A stretch of 45,856 bases of DNA from Candidatus Altimarinota bacterium (GCA_026988025.1 JALSMB010000044.1:1-45856); one strand, 5' to 3'; counted from the first letter of the stretch, positions 9,860-20,412 are shown. Notes: generated by a model from the letters alone, not told the origin. Numbers and translations are program-made.

Positions 9860-10291
9860 ATGGTATTAATATTTTCAAATAGAAAACATGCAGTAGAAGT
9901 CCCTGAAGATGAGACAGTTAATCAACTTTTCAAAGTTTCAAAAGCACCTGCTGCAATATGACCTTATTCAAAAGCATATTTTGCATGAGATTTACTATTT
10001 TGTTCATGACAAATAGCTTTTGATGCTAATACAATGCAATTAGTAAAGTGATGAATTGAAAATGAAACAAAACAGGTATGTAGAAATATTTCATATTTAT
10101 TAGAAGAAAATTGATTAAGTTTAAAAGATGTAGTAAAAACAACTATATTTCTAAAAAATATAGAAGATTTTGAGCAAGTAAATGAAATATATAAAAATTA
10201 TTTTTTATTAAAACCTGCAAGAAGTACAATTGAAGTAAGTAAATTACCAAAATGAGCACTAATAGAAATAGAAGTGATAGCGAAAAGATAA
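9860..10291 (+). CDS. ridA: RidA family enamine/imine deaminase
   Basis: 143 residues. It carries the family blocks A-P-A-A-I-G-P-Y-S-K-A near residue 35, L-F-C-S-G-Q-I, A-R-S-T-I-E-V (catalytic Arg) and A-L-I-E-I-E-V-I-A at the end. An N-terminal extension of about 25 residues precedes the usual start of the domain, but the ATG at 9860 is the only upstream one in frame. RidA hydrolyses 2-aminoacrylate and related enamines released by PLP dehydratases. The 39-base gap after ilvA and the matching chemistry indicate joint function. A TATAAT lies at 9841-9846. Confidence 0.92.
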
Positions 10292-10309
10292 AGATTTATT
10301 GACTATTTA

Positions 10310-10350
10310 AATACTTTAATTATTATAAAATATAATTAAAGTATTTTTTT
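10310..10350 (+). terminator. terminator after ridA
   Basis: A 13-base-pair stem (10310-10322 with 10333-10345), 10-base loop, then a T-run. A TTGACT at 10299-10304 just upstream could be a -35 box for the next gene, in which case this hairpin would sit in its leader. Confidence 0.65.
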
Positions 10351-10361
10351 ATTATAAACAT

Positions 10362-11072
10362 ATGAAAAATAATCAAATTTTGATTTGACCATCATGAACT
10401 TGAAAATCAACTAAATGAAAAGAATTAGCAAAACTATTATGAAAAAATTTTATAGATTTTGATAATGATATATTAGAAAAAATAAATCAACAAACAGCAA
10501 TAAATATATATAATATATTAAATAAACCTAGTGATTTTAATCCTTATCAACTAATAAATACATCAGTTGCATATATACTAGATTTAGTATGAAGTGATGA
10601 TTTTATTAAAATAGAAGAATATTTAACATTACAATTAGAATTAAATAACACAGTATTAGCAACATCATGAAGTCAAGTGTTATCAGATAAAGCAATGCAG
10701 TATCTAAATAAACAATGAGATACTATTTATTTAAATGAAAATCTTGATAATATAATGAGTAGAGCATCTCAAATGAAATTAAATAGAATAGTTTGAATGC
10801 CTTTTGACTTAAAACATATAAGTAATGATGAAATTATACAAAAATATAAAGAAATAATGGAGTTAAGATTATATAAATATGAAAAATATAGCCATATTAC
10901 ATATATAAATGATAAGTATAAAGAGAATAAAAATAAATCTGTTATTAAAAATAAAAACTGAATACCTTTCTTAAATAAATGATCAGTTTCTATTAATTAT
11001 AAGAAAGATAAGAAGTTAAATATTAATCATTTTTTTAATTTTTTAAGAAAACAATGAATAATAAATATCTAA
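10362..11072 (+). CDS. shikimate-kinase-like P-loop kinase
   Basis: 236 residues. The Walker A loop G-P-S-G-T-G-K-S-T is at residues 9-17, followed by F-I-D-F-D-N-D-I, placed like the substrate-binding Asp region of shikimate kinase. A-T-S-G-S-Q-V-L sits where shikimate kinases have their Gly-Gly-Gly loop, and a basic stretch is in the lid region. The C-terminal 60 residues are a Lys/Asn-rich extension not seen in normal shikimate kinases. No other shikimate-pathway gene is in the window and the key Gly triplet is altered, so the substrate may be different. Its end overlaps the next gene by 19 bases, implying translational coupling with the MetX-like enzyme. Confidence 0.65.
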
Positions 11073-12286
11073 ATAATTTTGAATCCGAGTGAAATAATAT
11101 ACCCTATTTAAACTGAGTAGTTAGAATAGGTGATTTTAAATTATACAAAAATGATGATGAAAAGTTGATTGATGATGCAAAAGTATGATTTAGTATTTAT
11201 TGAATAAACTCACTAGAAAATCTTCAAAATACAAATAAAAATATTATAATAGTTATACCGGCACTTACTTGAAATTCAAAAATATTTGATTCAAAACCTA
11301 GTCAATGAAATGGTTGGGCAAATACATATTGAAAACCATGAAATATATTAGATCCAGCTACAAATATTATAATTTGATTAGATTATTTTGGTTGACCACA
11401 TGATAGTTCTTGACCTGATAAACATAATTTAAATTTTTACCCAGTTCCTCCTGAAAAACAAGTAGAAGCTTGGAAAAAAGCAATAGAAGAATTATGAATT
11501 AAGAACATATATGCATTATTTTGATGATCGAATTGATGATGACATATACATACTTGGTTGTTTGATAGTAAATATATTCCAAAGTATCTAATGCCTGTAG
11601 CATGACCAATAGCTCCTACGGAAGAAGCTAAAGAATTTTTCTCTATACAAGTTGATTTAATAAAAAAGAAAGAAAATATTTCACTTAGATTAGCTAAAAA
11701 TTTAGAAAATTTAATATGACAATCAGGGTTATATGATGAGCTAGCAAAAGAGACAATAAATGAAATTTATGAATTATTACTTTCATGGAATGATAAAGTA
11801 GCTATGAAAATAGTAAGACAAATATGATTTTTAAAGTTCTTAAATCCTAGTTTTTTTGATAAATTTGAGTTTGATAAAAAATGAAATAAATTATTTTCAT
11901 TTGAAAAATCCAAAGAAAACATGATGAAGTATTTTCAAAAAGAGTGAATAAATTTTGAAAAAAGATTTTCATTATCATCATTAATATTATTATCACAAGC
12001 TATAGTCGATGCTGAAAGAATAAGCCCTAAAGAATATGTTCATAAAATAAAACTAGATATAAATATAATTATAGTAAGTATAGAAGACGATAAACTGTTT
12101 GAAACTATTCCTATGCAAGATTATTTTAAAGAAGTTAAAAATCTTAGACAAAAAAGATGAGATAAATGAAAAACTACAGTAGAATTAATAAAAAGTAATA
12201 GTTATACTAAAAAAGCATGACATGATTCTTTTTTATGGGAATGACCTATGCAAGAAATTTCAGACAAAATACTTAAAAATATATAA
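11054..12286 (+). CDS. MetX-like homoserine/serine O-acyltransferase (alpha/beta hydrolase)
   Basis: 410 residues with the full layout of the homoserine O-acetyltransferase family: oxyanion region V-I-P-A-L-T-G-N-S, G-K-P-G-N-I-L-D-P, nucleophile elbow G-G-S-N-G-G (Ser159), acid D345 or D346 in I-V-S-I-E-D-D-K-L-F, and catalytic H390 in A-G-H-D-S-F-L. These enzymes transfer an acetyl or succinyl group from CoA to the hydroxyl of homoserine or serine. The family is hard to split by substrate from sequence alone, and the usual G-G-S-M-G-G is G-G-S-N-G-G here. Located in a run with threonine dehydratase, RidA and a small-molecule kinase, it suggests an amino-acid utilisation cluster. No methionine-pathway partner is visible. 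Confidence 0.75.
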
Positions 12287-12288
12287 AT

Positions 12289-12876
12289 ATGAAAAAATAC
12301 ATTATCTTTGATTTAGATTGAACATTGATAGATTCACATAATAATATTAAAGAAATTATTTTTGAATACTTTAGAATAAATGATATAGATAATTATGATA
12401 ATGTTAGGTATAAATTGGATTTTAATAAAATTGCTAGTATAAAAGATTTATTAATAGAAATATATTGAAATAATCATAATCTTATAGAAAAAATACATAA
12501 AAAACTATACAATTATCTGGATCAAAAAAATCATGAAAGTGAATTTATAGATTGAACAATAGAAAAAATAATAAAATTAAGTAATAAATATAAATTATAT
12601 TTATCAACTTGAAGTTCAACTAAATTTGCTAATGAAATATTGAAAAAATGATGAATATATAATTATTTTGAATTAATATTAGGAAGCGAAAATATACAAA
12701 AATCTGAGAAACATTTAGATATATTTCAAAATCATTCCAATGATAATAATTTTTTTGAAAATTCTTATTCAATATGAGATTCTGAAAAAGACAAATATTT
12801 TGCAGAGCTAAGAAATATAGATTTTATAAAAATTTGAAATAAATATAAATCTATATCTGAAATAAAAATATTATAA
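12289..12876 (+). CDS. HAD-superfamily phosphatase
   Basis: 195 residues. Motif I is D-L-D-G-T-L-I-D-S at residues 8-16 (nucleophile Asp8, acid Asp10), motif II S-T-G-S-S, motif III Lys in I-Q-K-S-E-K and motif IV G-D-S-E-K-D. The cap inserted after motif I is alpha-helical, as in phosphoglycolate-phosphatase-like members. Substrate cannot be inferred. It begins 2 bases after the MetX-like gene, so it belongs to the same transcript. Confidence 0.8.
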
Positions 12877-12890
12877 TTTAATTAAAAATT

Positions 12891-13715
12891 ATGGAAAAAA
12901 TAATAATTATTTTGATATTAATAATATCATCAATATTAAAAACGTTTGCAAATGATTATAACATCACAAATAATGATAAATTAATTATAAATAAATTAAG
13001 TTATAAAATTCAAAATATATTAGATAATAGTTCATTATCTTCAAGAGAGGTTTTAATTAAAAAAATAAATCAAATTCAACAACAATATAAAAATAGTAAA
13101 AAATTATATACTATTTTTGAACAAATAAAAATAAATACTCATATCAAAAGTAATAAACAGGAGTATATAAATCATTATAAAAAATATAATATAAATTATG
13201 ATAAAATAAAATCAGATTGGTTAAATTGGCATAATTATGAAAGAACTAAATTATGAAGAAGTAAATATAGTTACGATGAAAGATTAAATCAAACTGCTTT
13301 TGAATGGTCAAAAAAACAAAATGAATTATGAGAAATGAGCCATAAAAGAAACCCTTGAGATTGATTTTATAATTATAAAAAAATAGAAAATTGGTTTAAT
13401 AAAAGGTGAATAAAATGTAAAATTTCATGATGAGCTACATCAAGTGAAAGTATAGCTAAATATTGATATTATTGTAATGACAATGATTGTACAGAAGAAT
13501 TAAGTAAATCATTAAAAGAAATCTTCAATATTTATATGTCAGAAAAATGATTAAAATGAATACAATCAGCTCATTACAAATGAATAATCCTTCCATCATT
13601 AAATAAAATTTGATTATGACTCTTTATAAATGAAAATTTTTCAGATACATATTGAAATTATAAATCATATGACTATTATGTAACAACACATTATTGTACT
13701 AATTTTAAAAAATAA
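12891..13715 (+). CDS. exported CAP (SCP/PR-1) domain protein
   Basis: 274 residues. A signal peptide (1-20, ending K-T-F-A-N) is followed by an Asn/Lys-rich helical region and then, from about residue 108, a CAP domain: W-L-N-W-H-N-Y-E-R, L-N-Q-T-A-F-E-W-S-K, M-S-H-K-R-N-P and, later, I-Q-S-A-H-Y-K-G. Histidines in the W-H-N, M-S-H and S-A-H blocks fit the CAP cavity, which often binds a metal. CAP proteins are secreted and have been linked to lipid or sterol binding and host interaction; no single activity is general. Four cysteines lie in the second half. The thioredoxin-like gene follows 3 bases later. Confidence 0.8.
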
Positions 13716-13718
13716 ATT

Positions 13719-14069
13719 ATGATATTAGCTGAAAATAATAAATATAAATCTAGTAAAGAATTAAAAATATTAAATTTTTATTCAGATTGATGTCCACCTT
13801 GTCATGCTTTTATGCCAAACTTTATAGCTGCAGAAAAAACATTCTGAAAAGACTTTGATTTTATAAACATAAATAGTTGAGAAAACATGGAACTTTCAAC
13901 TAAATTTAAAGTAAGATGAACTCCAACTATAATTATTATGAAAAATGAAGAAATTATTTATAATAAAGCATGAGTACCAAATTGACAAGAATTAAAAGAA
14001 ATAATGACAAAATTAATTTGAGAACAAGAGAACAAAGAGATTAAAAAGAAATTTCTTTGAATATTTTAA
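13719..14069 (+). CDS. thioredoxin-like protein with CPPC active site
   Basis: 116 residues with the thioredoxin fold order: F-Y-S-D-G-C-P-P-C-H-A-F with the active cysteines at 25 and 28, then V-R-G-T-P-T-I-I-I carrying the cis-proline, and a final amphipathic helix. The usual W-C-G-P-C is changed to G-C-P-P-C, which should alter redox potential. No signal peptide, so it is cytoplasmic. It begins 3 bases after the CAP gene. General protein disulphide reduction is the safest role. Confidence 0.85.
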
Positions 14070-14081
14070 TAAAAATAAACT

Positions 14082-14312
14082 ATGCTAAAATATATAGAAA
14101 ATTTAAAAAATGAATTTCTTCAAGCAAATGATGAAAAAGAAAAAAATGAAATAATATATAAATTAAGAAAAGAAAAAGAAAGTTCAATGAATATAATAAA
14201 TGAATATTTATCAAGAGAAGATAGAGTATGATTAAAATGTAAAAAAGTATGTGAACATGAAGAAAAAATAATACAAAAAATAATAGATATTTTAGATTCC
14301 TTTAAAAAATAA
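14082..14312 (+). CDS. small helical protein, family unknown
   Basis: 76 residues, highly charged (Lys, Glu), no hydrophobic segment; predicted to be two or three helices. Three cysteines, two of them in K-C-K-K-V-C. Not recognised. It sits between the thioredoxin-like and YjjX-like genes with a 12-base and a 1-base gap, so it is surely co-transcribed. Confidence 0.65.
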
Positions 14313-14313
14313 T

Positions 14314-14850
14314 ATGAAAATAGTAATTTGAACTAAGTCTCCACCAAAAGTTGCAGCAATAGAGGAAGCAGTTAAAAATTGTCCTTATTTTAAATGACAA
14401 AATATAGAAATAATAGAATTAAAAGTAAACTCTGATATCTCAGATATGCCTATAAGTATAGAAGAAAATATGCTTTGAGCTAAAAATAGAGCAAATAATT
14501 GTAAAAAAGAAATAAATGCAGATTTTTATATAGGTATGGAATGATGAACTTCAAAAATATGAGAAAAAGCATATTTATTTTGAGTAGTTTATATTTTAGA
14601 TAATAACTGAAACTGACATTATTGATTTTCAAATATGATGGAAGTTCCAAAATATTTCGAAGAAAAAATATACAATGAATGATTAGAACTATGACCAGTA
14701 TTATCTGAAGCAACAAAAGAAGAAAATGCCAGTAAAAAATGATGAGCATTTTGACACTGGAGTGATAACTTATTAACTAGAAAAGATCAATTTATATTTG
14801 CATTTAATAGTGCAATTCCACCATTTTTTAATAAATATTATAAAATATAA
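14314..14850 (+). CDS. inosine/xanthosine triphosphatase (YjjX family)
   Basis: 178 residues. It starts with I-V-I-G-T-K-S-P-P-K-V-A-A-I-E, followed by M-P-I-S-I-E-E-N-M-L-G-A-K-N-R-A and F-Y-I-G-M-E-G-G, the signature order of the YjjX branch of the Maf/HAM1-like fold. These enzymes hydrolyse non-canonical purine nucleoside triphosphates (ITP, XTP) so they are not built into nucleic acids. The start overlaps nothing and the length equals the family norm. It forms a house-cleaning pair with the CYTH phosphatase that follows. Confidence 0.85.
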
Positions 14851-14862
14851 AAACTACTAAAT

Positions 14863-15426
14863 ATGCAAATAGAAATAGAAAAAAAATTTAATCTATCAGA
14901 AAATGATTATAAAATTATAAAAGAAAAATGTAATTTTATAAAAGAAGTTGAACTAAAAGATTATTATCTTGATAAAGATTTCATACTAACAAAAAATAAT
15001 TATTATTTGAGACTTAGAAATGGAGTTTATGAACTTAAAATTTCAAGCTTTAATCATAAGACAAAATTAGTCAAAAGTGAAGAGTATGATAATGAAAATA
15101 TAATTAATGAAAAAATAAAAAAATTTAATATTTCCACAGAAAATGTAGAATGAATTATTTTTGTAAACACCAAAAGACAAAAATTTAATTATGAATTCAA
15201 ATGATACAATATAAATGTAGATGTAGAAGAATATCAATATGGAACAAGATATGAGTTAGAATTAATATCAGATGAGTCTGAAGAAAAATTAAATAAAATA
15301 ATAGAAGACTTTATAAAACATTTATGACTTGAAGCTTTTAATGATATAAATTCATCAAAAATTATTACAACAGCTATGTATCAAAATATAGAAATGTATG
15401 AAATTTTAACTAAAAATAGTATTTAA
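14863..15426 (+). CDS. CYTH-domain phosphohydrolase
   Basis: 187 residues. It starts with the diagnostic E-x-E-x-K motif (I-E-I-E-K-K-F, residues 3-9), continues with Y-Y-L-R-L-R-N and later strands with alternating acidic residues such as V-D-V-E-E-Y and Y-E-L-E-L-I, which line the triphosphate tunnel. Members are thiamine triphosphatases, tripolyphosphatases or adenylate cyclases; the short single-domain form favours a triphosphatase. Its stop is immediately followed by a terminator. Confidence 0.85.
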
Positions 15427-15454
15427 AATAGATTTGCAAAAATCTATTTTTTTT
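15425..15454 (+). terminator. terminator after the CYTH gene
   Basis: 10-base-pair stem (15426-15435 with 15440-15449), loop GCAA, then a run of T. The stem begins inside the stop codon. Confidence 0.8.
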
Positions 15455-15464
15455 ATATTATAGA

Positions 15465-15592
15465 AATACAATAAAAGCGTTTGAGTAACTATCAATTACA
15501 AGCTTTAGAGGAAGAACGGAAATTATTCTTATTAGAACCTCAAAAAATAAATTAAGTATAACTTTAGGTGGTAACTTCCCTTTTTGGGACCG
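15465..15592 (+). ncRNA. candidate structured RNA or leader, family unknown
   Basis: The stretch lies between two strong terminators and is visibly richer in G and C than its flanks. TTTGAG at 15480-15485 can pair with CTCAAA at 15540-15545, enclosing AAGAA/TTCTT (15512-15516 with 15526-15530). Further on, TCCC pairs with GGGA around a T5 loop (about 15577-15589), next to TTTAGGTGGTAAC. A TACAAT near 15467 could be the -10 box. It could be an independent small RNA, or a transcription attenuator for the small membrane protein at 15643. The AGGTGGTA block recalls a T-box core but the rest does not fit. It contains no convincing reading frame. Confidence 0.45.
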
Positions 15593-15629
15593 AAAGTACA
15601 AAATAATATTTTTGTACTTTTTTATTTTT
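15593..15629 (+). terminator. terminator after candidate RNA / attenuator hairpin
   Basis: An 11-base-pair stem (15593-15603 with 15610-15620), 6-base loop, then a T-rich tail. It ends 14 bases before the next start codon, which is the position expected of an attenuator as well as of a simple small-RNA terminator. Confidence 0.75.
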
Positions 15630-15642
15630 CTAAAAAATTAAT

Positions 15643-15867
15643 ATGAATAAGAAAAAAATACACTTTATAAATACTTTAGTTCTAGTACTTCTTATAGTAT
15701 GATTTATATGAACAACTATAGTTAGTTTATATTTTACAGCCCCTTGAAATGAATGAGATATATGAGTATGATATCTAGCATGATTATTTTTTATATTTGC
15801 TTGATTTTGGATATTTATGAAATTTTGAGAATTTATAGTAGAGAATAATAATGATTGTAAAAAATAA
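15643..15867 (+). CDS. small two-span membrane protein
   Basis: 74 residues with two hydrophobic segments (about 8-30 and 43-62) joined by a short Gly-rich loop, and a charged tail. Not recognised. The hairpin and the candidate structured RNA just upstream may control it. Several of its glycines are TGA. Confidence 0.65.
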
Positions 15868-15877
15868 TAATAAAAAT

Positions 15878-16174
15878 ATGAAAGATAAAAAAATACTATT
15901 ACTTAGAATTTGTGCTCCATGATTCAAAGATATGATAGCATGAAAAACAAAATATAGATACAGAGAAGTTAAAAAATATTGGGAAACAAGACTACTAGAA
16001 AAAGACTGAACTCCAAAGACCTTTGATGAAGTACATATTAAAAACTGATACAAAGAAACATCTCCTATGGTAATAATGGAATTTAAATGAAACCATTGAA
16101 TATTTGAATATGAATGAAAACAACAATTTAAATTAGAATTATGAAAAGTTTTAGAAATTAAAAACGTAGACTAG
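15878..16174 (+). CDS. ASCH/PUA-like fold small protein
   Basis: 98 residues. The pattern L-R-I-C-A-P-G-F-K-D-M-I-A-G-K-T-K-Y-R-Y-R-E near the start, then W-E-T-R-L-L and a beta-rich end (V-I-M-E-F-K-G), resembles ASCH domains, in which a lysine-glycine-lysine-arginine turn binds RNA or nucleosides. This is a fold-level match only. An in-frame ATG at 15851 overlaps the previous gene and would add nine low-complexity residues, so 15878 is preferred. The next gene starts with GTG inside the TAG stop. Confidence 0.55.
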
Positions 16175-16383
16175 TGAAAAATATAATAAAAGCATTAATA
16201 AAAAATCTAAAAGAAGATAATTTTGAAGAAATAGATTCTATACTAGAAACTATACATACTTCATGAAAATATAGTGAAGAAAAAATAGATAATTATTATG
16301 AGTTTTTACAAGAAGTAACTTTGTATTCAGAATTAAGAGAACAAGAATATAAAGATGAAGCATTAAAGTTAATTGATAATTAA
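16174..16383 (+). CDS. small helical protein starting with GTG
   Basis: 69 residues, acidic, helical, no membrane segment and no recognised family. Its GTG start shares one base with the TAG stop of the preceding gene (TAGTG), a typical coupling arrangement. No ATG is available in the conserved-looking part. Confidence 0.6.
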
Positions 16384-16390
16384 AAAAATT

Positions 16391-16651
16391 ATGAATAAAA
16401 TAATAATTGACTCAATAGGATTTATTGCAGCATTTTGAACAACTGCTTCATTTTTACCACAAGCAATAAAAACAATTAAAACAAAAGATACACAATCATT
16501 ATCATTACCTATGTATATAATGTTCACATTTGGTGTATTTATGTGGTTAATTTATTGATTAATGATAATTTCATACCCTGTAATAATTGCAAATGCTATA
16601 ACTCTAATATTAGCTTGAACTATATTAGGGTACAAAATAAAATATAACTAA
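16391..16651 (+). CDS. SemiSWEET-type sugar transporter (PQ-loop)
   Basis: 86 residues forming three membrane helices, with the family motifs F-L-P-Q-A-I-K-T (PQ motif) in helix 1 and the loop [11 protein letters not shown] after it, then W-L-I-Y-G in helix 2. SemiSWEETs dimerise to make a passive sugar pore. Length is exactly that of the family. In a reduced, probably host-dependent cell it may be a route for sugar uptake; the sugar is unknown. Confidence 0.9.
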
Positions 16652-16664
16652 TAATCAAAACACT

Positions 16665-19600
16665 ATGAACTTTGAAAAAGTAAACCCAAAACAATCTTTC
16701 CCTAAATTGGAAGAAAATATATTAGACTTCTGGTCTGAAAACAAAATCTTTGAGCAATCTATAGAAAATAGAAAAGATGCCGAAGAATTTAATTTTTATG
16801 ATGGTCCTCCTTTTGCAACTGGGACTCCTCATTACTGACATATACTTGCTGGTACTATTAAAGATGTAATTCCTAGATATCAAACTATGAACTGAAAAAG
16901 AGTTGATAGAGTTTTTGGTTGGGATTGTCATGGACTACCTATTGAAAATATTGTTGAAAAACAAATGGAAGTTGGTGGAAGAGAATGAATTATGAAAATG
17001 TGAGTTCATAATTTTAATGAAAGCTGTAGAGCTAATGTTTCAACTTATACAAATGAATGGAAAAAAACTGTAAATAGAATGGGTAGATGGGTAGATATAG
17101 AAAACGCATACCATACTATGGACACTGATTTTATGGAAACTGTTTGGTGGGTATATAAAGAACTATATGATAAATGATTAATTTATGAAGGTCATAGAGT
17201 TGTTCCATATTGTCCTAGATGTACTACTCCCCTTTCAAATTTTGAAGTAAATCAAGGTTATAAAGATAAACAAGATAAAACACTTACGGTTAAATTTAAG
17301 GTAGTTTGAAACGATAATAAATATATACTTGCTTGGACAACTACACCCTGGACTCTTATGGCAAATATCGGTTTAGCTGTTTGAGTTGATATCAATTATT
17401 CAGAAATAAAAGATACAAAAACTGGGGATACTTATGTATTAGCAACTGATAGATTAAAAGACTATTATAAGATAAATAAGGAATGAAATTCTGAAGAATT
17501 TACTATTATTAGAGAATACAAAGGTGCTTGTTTAGAAGGTATTAAATATGAACCAATTTTTGATGATTTCAAAATACAACTTGAAGATATGTGAGAAGAT
17601 TTATGAAATAATGTTAAACTTTGAGAAAATTCATATTCTGTTGTAATTGGTCATCATGTAACAACTGAGTCTGGTACTTGAATTGTTCATATTGCTCCTG
17701 CTTATTGAGAAGACGATTTTATTATTGGTAATGAAAATAAATTAGGTTTTGTTAGTCATATTGATGACTCTGGTAAAACTTGTAATACATTAAATGATAA
17801 TGGTAAATATGTTTTTGATTACAATAATGAGGTAATTGAAACATTAAAAGAAAGGTGAGATATTATTAAAATTTCTACTATTGATCATAGTTATCCACAT
17901 TGCTGGAGATGTGATACTCCTTTAATTTATAGAGGTATATCTGCTTGGTACGTTGCTGTTGAAAAAATCAGAGACAAAATGGTTGATAACAATCAAGAAA
18001 TTAATTGGACTCCAGATGTTATAAAAAATGGTAGATTTGGTAAATGGGTTGAAGGTGCTAGAGATTGGAATATTTCAAGAAATAGATATTGGGGATCAGC
18101 AATTCCAGTATGGCAAAATGAAGATAAATCTAGTGAAGTTTGTATAGGTTCTATTAAAGAAATGTATGAATTAAATAAAGAATATGGTCAAATAGAAGAA
18201 AAAAATTGAAAATATACTTATACAAAAACTGGTGAAGAAGTAGATATACATAAACATTTTGTAGATGAAATATTTTTAAAATGTCCTAATACGTGAGAAA
18301 AATTAACTAGAGTACCAGAAGTTTTAGATTGTTGGTTTGAATCGTGAGCTATGCCTTATGCATCTAAACACTACCCTTTTGAAAATTCGGATACTTTTAA
18401 ATTTCCAGCAGATTTTATAGCCGAATGACTTGATCAAACAAGAGGTTGGTTTTATACATTACTTATTCTTGGAGTGGCACTATTTGATAAAGCTCCAATG
18501 CAAAATGTAATAGTTAATGGTATAGTTCTAGCTGAAGATGGGAAAAAAATGAGTAAATCATTAAATAATTACCCAGATCCACATTTGATGTTTGATAAAT
18601 ATTGAGCAGATGCTATTAGATTTTACTTAATGAATTCTCCAGTAGTTGAGGCACAAGACTTTAGATTTACAGAAGAATGAGTTCATGAAGTAGTTAAAAA
18701 AGTAATTCTTCCATTATGGAATACTTATTATTTCTTTACTACATATGCAAATATTGATAATTTTAAGCCTACTGGTAATAAAACAAAAAATAATAATTTA
18801 GATAAATGGTTAATATCAGAATTAAATGAATTAACAAAAGAAGTAAGTACAGGTTTTGATGAATATAAATTAAATAATGCAACTAAACCTATTGTTAAAT
18901 TTATGGATAACCTTACTAATTGGTATATTAGAAGATCAAGAAAAAGATTCTGGAAATCTGAAAATGATGGAGATAAACTAGAAGCATATGAAACTTTATA
19001 TACTGCATTAGTTGAATTAACTAAAATTATAGCTCCATTTATGCCATTTATATCTGAACATATATATAAAGAATTAACATGAAATAAATCCGTTCATTTA
19101 ACAGACTTCCCTAAATATGATGCAACCTTAATTGATGAAAAATTAAACTCAGATACAGATAAAGTTCAAAAAGTAATTACTTTAGGTTTAGCATGGAGAG
19201 CAAATCAAAAAATTAGAGTAAGGCAACCACTTAAATCTATTACAATTACTGACACTCTTGATGATTACAATATTGAAATTATTAAAGAGGAATTAAATGT
19301 AAAAGAAGTTCTAGTTGTTGACGGTAATACTCTTGCTAAACAAATATGTAAACCTAATGGTAGAGCAATCTGACCAAAATTTGGTAAAGATGTTAAATTT
19401 ATTATGTGAGAAGCTAAATCTGGTAACTTTGAAATTTTAGTTAACTGAAATGCTAAAGTTTGAAATTTTGAACTAGAAAAAACTGATTTTGAATTAGTAT
19501 TTGAATCTGGTGATGAATGAACTTTAATAGAGGCATGATTCTGAATGGTTATTGCAATGGATAATGAAATTACAGAGGATTTAAAAATAGAATGATATGC

Positions 19601-19832
19601 TAGAGATTTAGTTAGACAAATTCAAGAAGCTAGAAAGGAAGCTGATTATCAAGTAGATGATAGAATACAAGTTTCAATGACTAATATGAATGAAGTATTA
19701 AATATATGGAAAAATTATATAGAAAAAGAAACTTTATCAACTATCATTGAAAATATTAATAATCCAGATATTGAAAAAGAAATTGAGATTTGAGATATTA
19801 AAATTAATTTAAAATTAAAAAAATATGTTTAA
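16665..19832 (+). CDS. ileS: isoleucyl-tRNA synthetase, type 2
   Basis: 1055 residues. [15 protein letters not shown] carries the HIGH-type motif (residues 56-59, its Gly coded by TGA at 16836), and G-K-K-M-S-K-S is near residue 626. G-W-D-C-H-G-L-P and the C-P-R-C zinc site are also present. The wording of the first block (H-Y-G-H after F-A-T-G) is that of the eukaryote-like IleRS2 group rather than the H-I-G-H of the common bacterial form. The insert CP1 editing domain (T-T-T-P-W-T-L) is intact. It charges tRNA-Ile. Its glycines are a mixture of GGT and TGA. The stop overlaps the start of the following gene. Confidence 0.95.
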
Positions 19833-20391
19833 CAAAGAAGAATTAGAAAATTTAAAATTAAAATTAGAAAAATTAGAAAAAAAAGATATTGATTTAATTA
19901 TTAGTGATTTTGATGATACTATTTTTTGTAGAAACGAACAATTAGAAGATTCTGAATTATTAAGGAATAATAGATGAGAAGCTTGAAATGAAAAAATTTT
20001 AAATGAAATATGATTAGAAAAATATTGAAATAAATATTACAAAAATAAAAAAATACCTAAATCAATAGTGTCACAATTAAGAAAATGACATGATGTTATT
20101 ATTACAGCTTGAAATGAAAAATTACAAAATTGTAAATTAACTCATACATGATTAATACATCATAATTATATAGTTGTAAATAATGCTGAAGATAAAATAA
20201 TAGAATCAATAAAATATATTATAAATACTTTGAAATTTCTTCCAAACAAAGTTACAGTATATGAGGATAGGCCTAAATATTTTATTGAATACAAAGATTT
20301 TATATCAGATTTTTTATGAATACCTGTTGATATAATGTATGTAGAAATGAAAGATAATTTTAATGAACCAAAAATAACAAAAATAAGCTAA
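19825..20391 (+). CDS. HAD-like phosphatase
   Basis: 188 residues. Motif I D-F-D-D-T-I-F-C lies at about residue 29, after a coiled Leu/Lys/Glu N-terminus; motif II is I-T-A-G-N and motif IV V-Y-E-D-R-P. The presence of E-D-R-P in place of G-D-x-x-x-D resembles HAD members acting on nucleic-acid ends or nucleotides, but this is a weak hint. It overlaps the last 8 bases of ileS and its stop codon sits in a perfect palindromic terminator. Confidence 0.7.
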
Positions 20392-20411
20392 TTAATTAGC
20401 TTATTTTTGTT
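20376..20411 (+). terminator. 36-base perfect palindrome terminator
   Basis: 18 + 18 bases, perfect, beginning within the last codons of the HAD-like gene and followed by a T-rich tail. Confidence 0.85.
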
Positions 20412-20412
20412 A

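Noticed and set aside
10362..11072. aroK (true shikimate kinase)
   Set aside because: The Gly-triplet loop is replaced by T-S-G-S and a long C-terminal extension is present; only the fold-level name is justified.
15465..15592. T-box riboswitch, SRP RNA or RNase P RNA
   Set aside because: AGGTGGTA and GAGGAAGAACGG recall a T-box core and RNase P, but the specifier stem, the SRP GGAA-tetraloop context and the 3' half of RNase P are missing, and the length does not fit.
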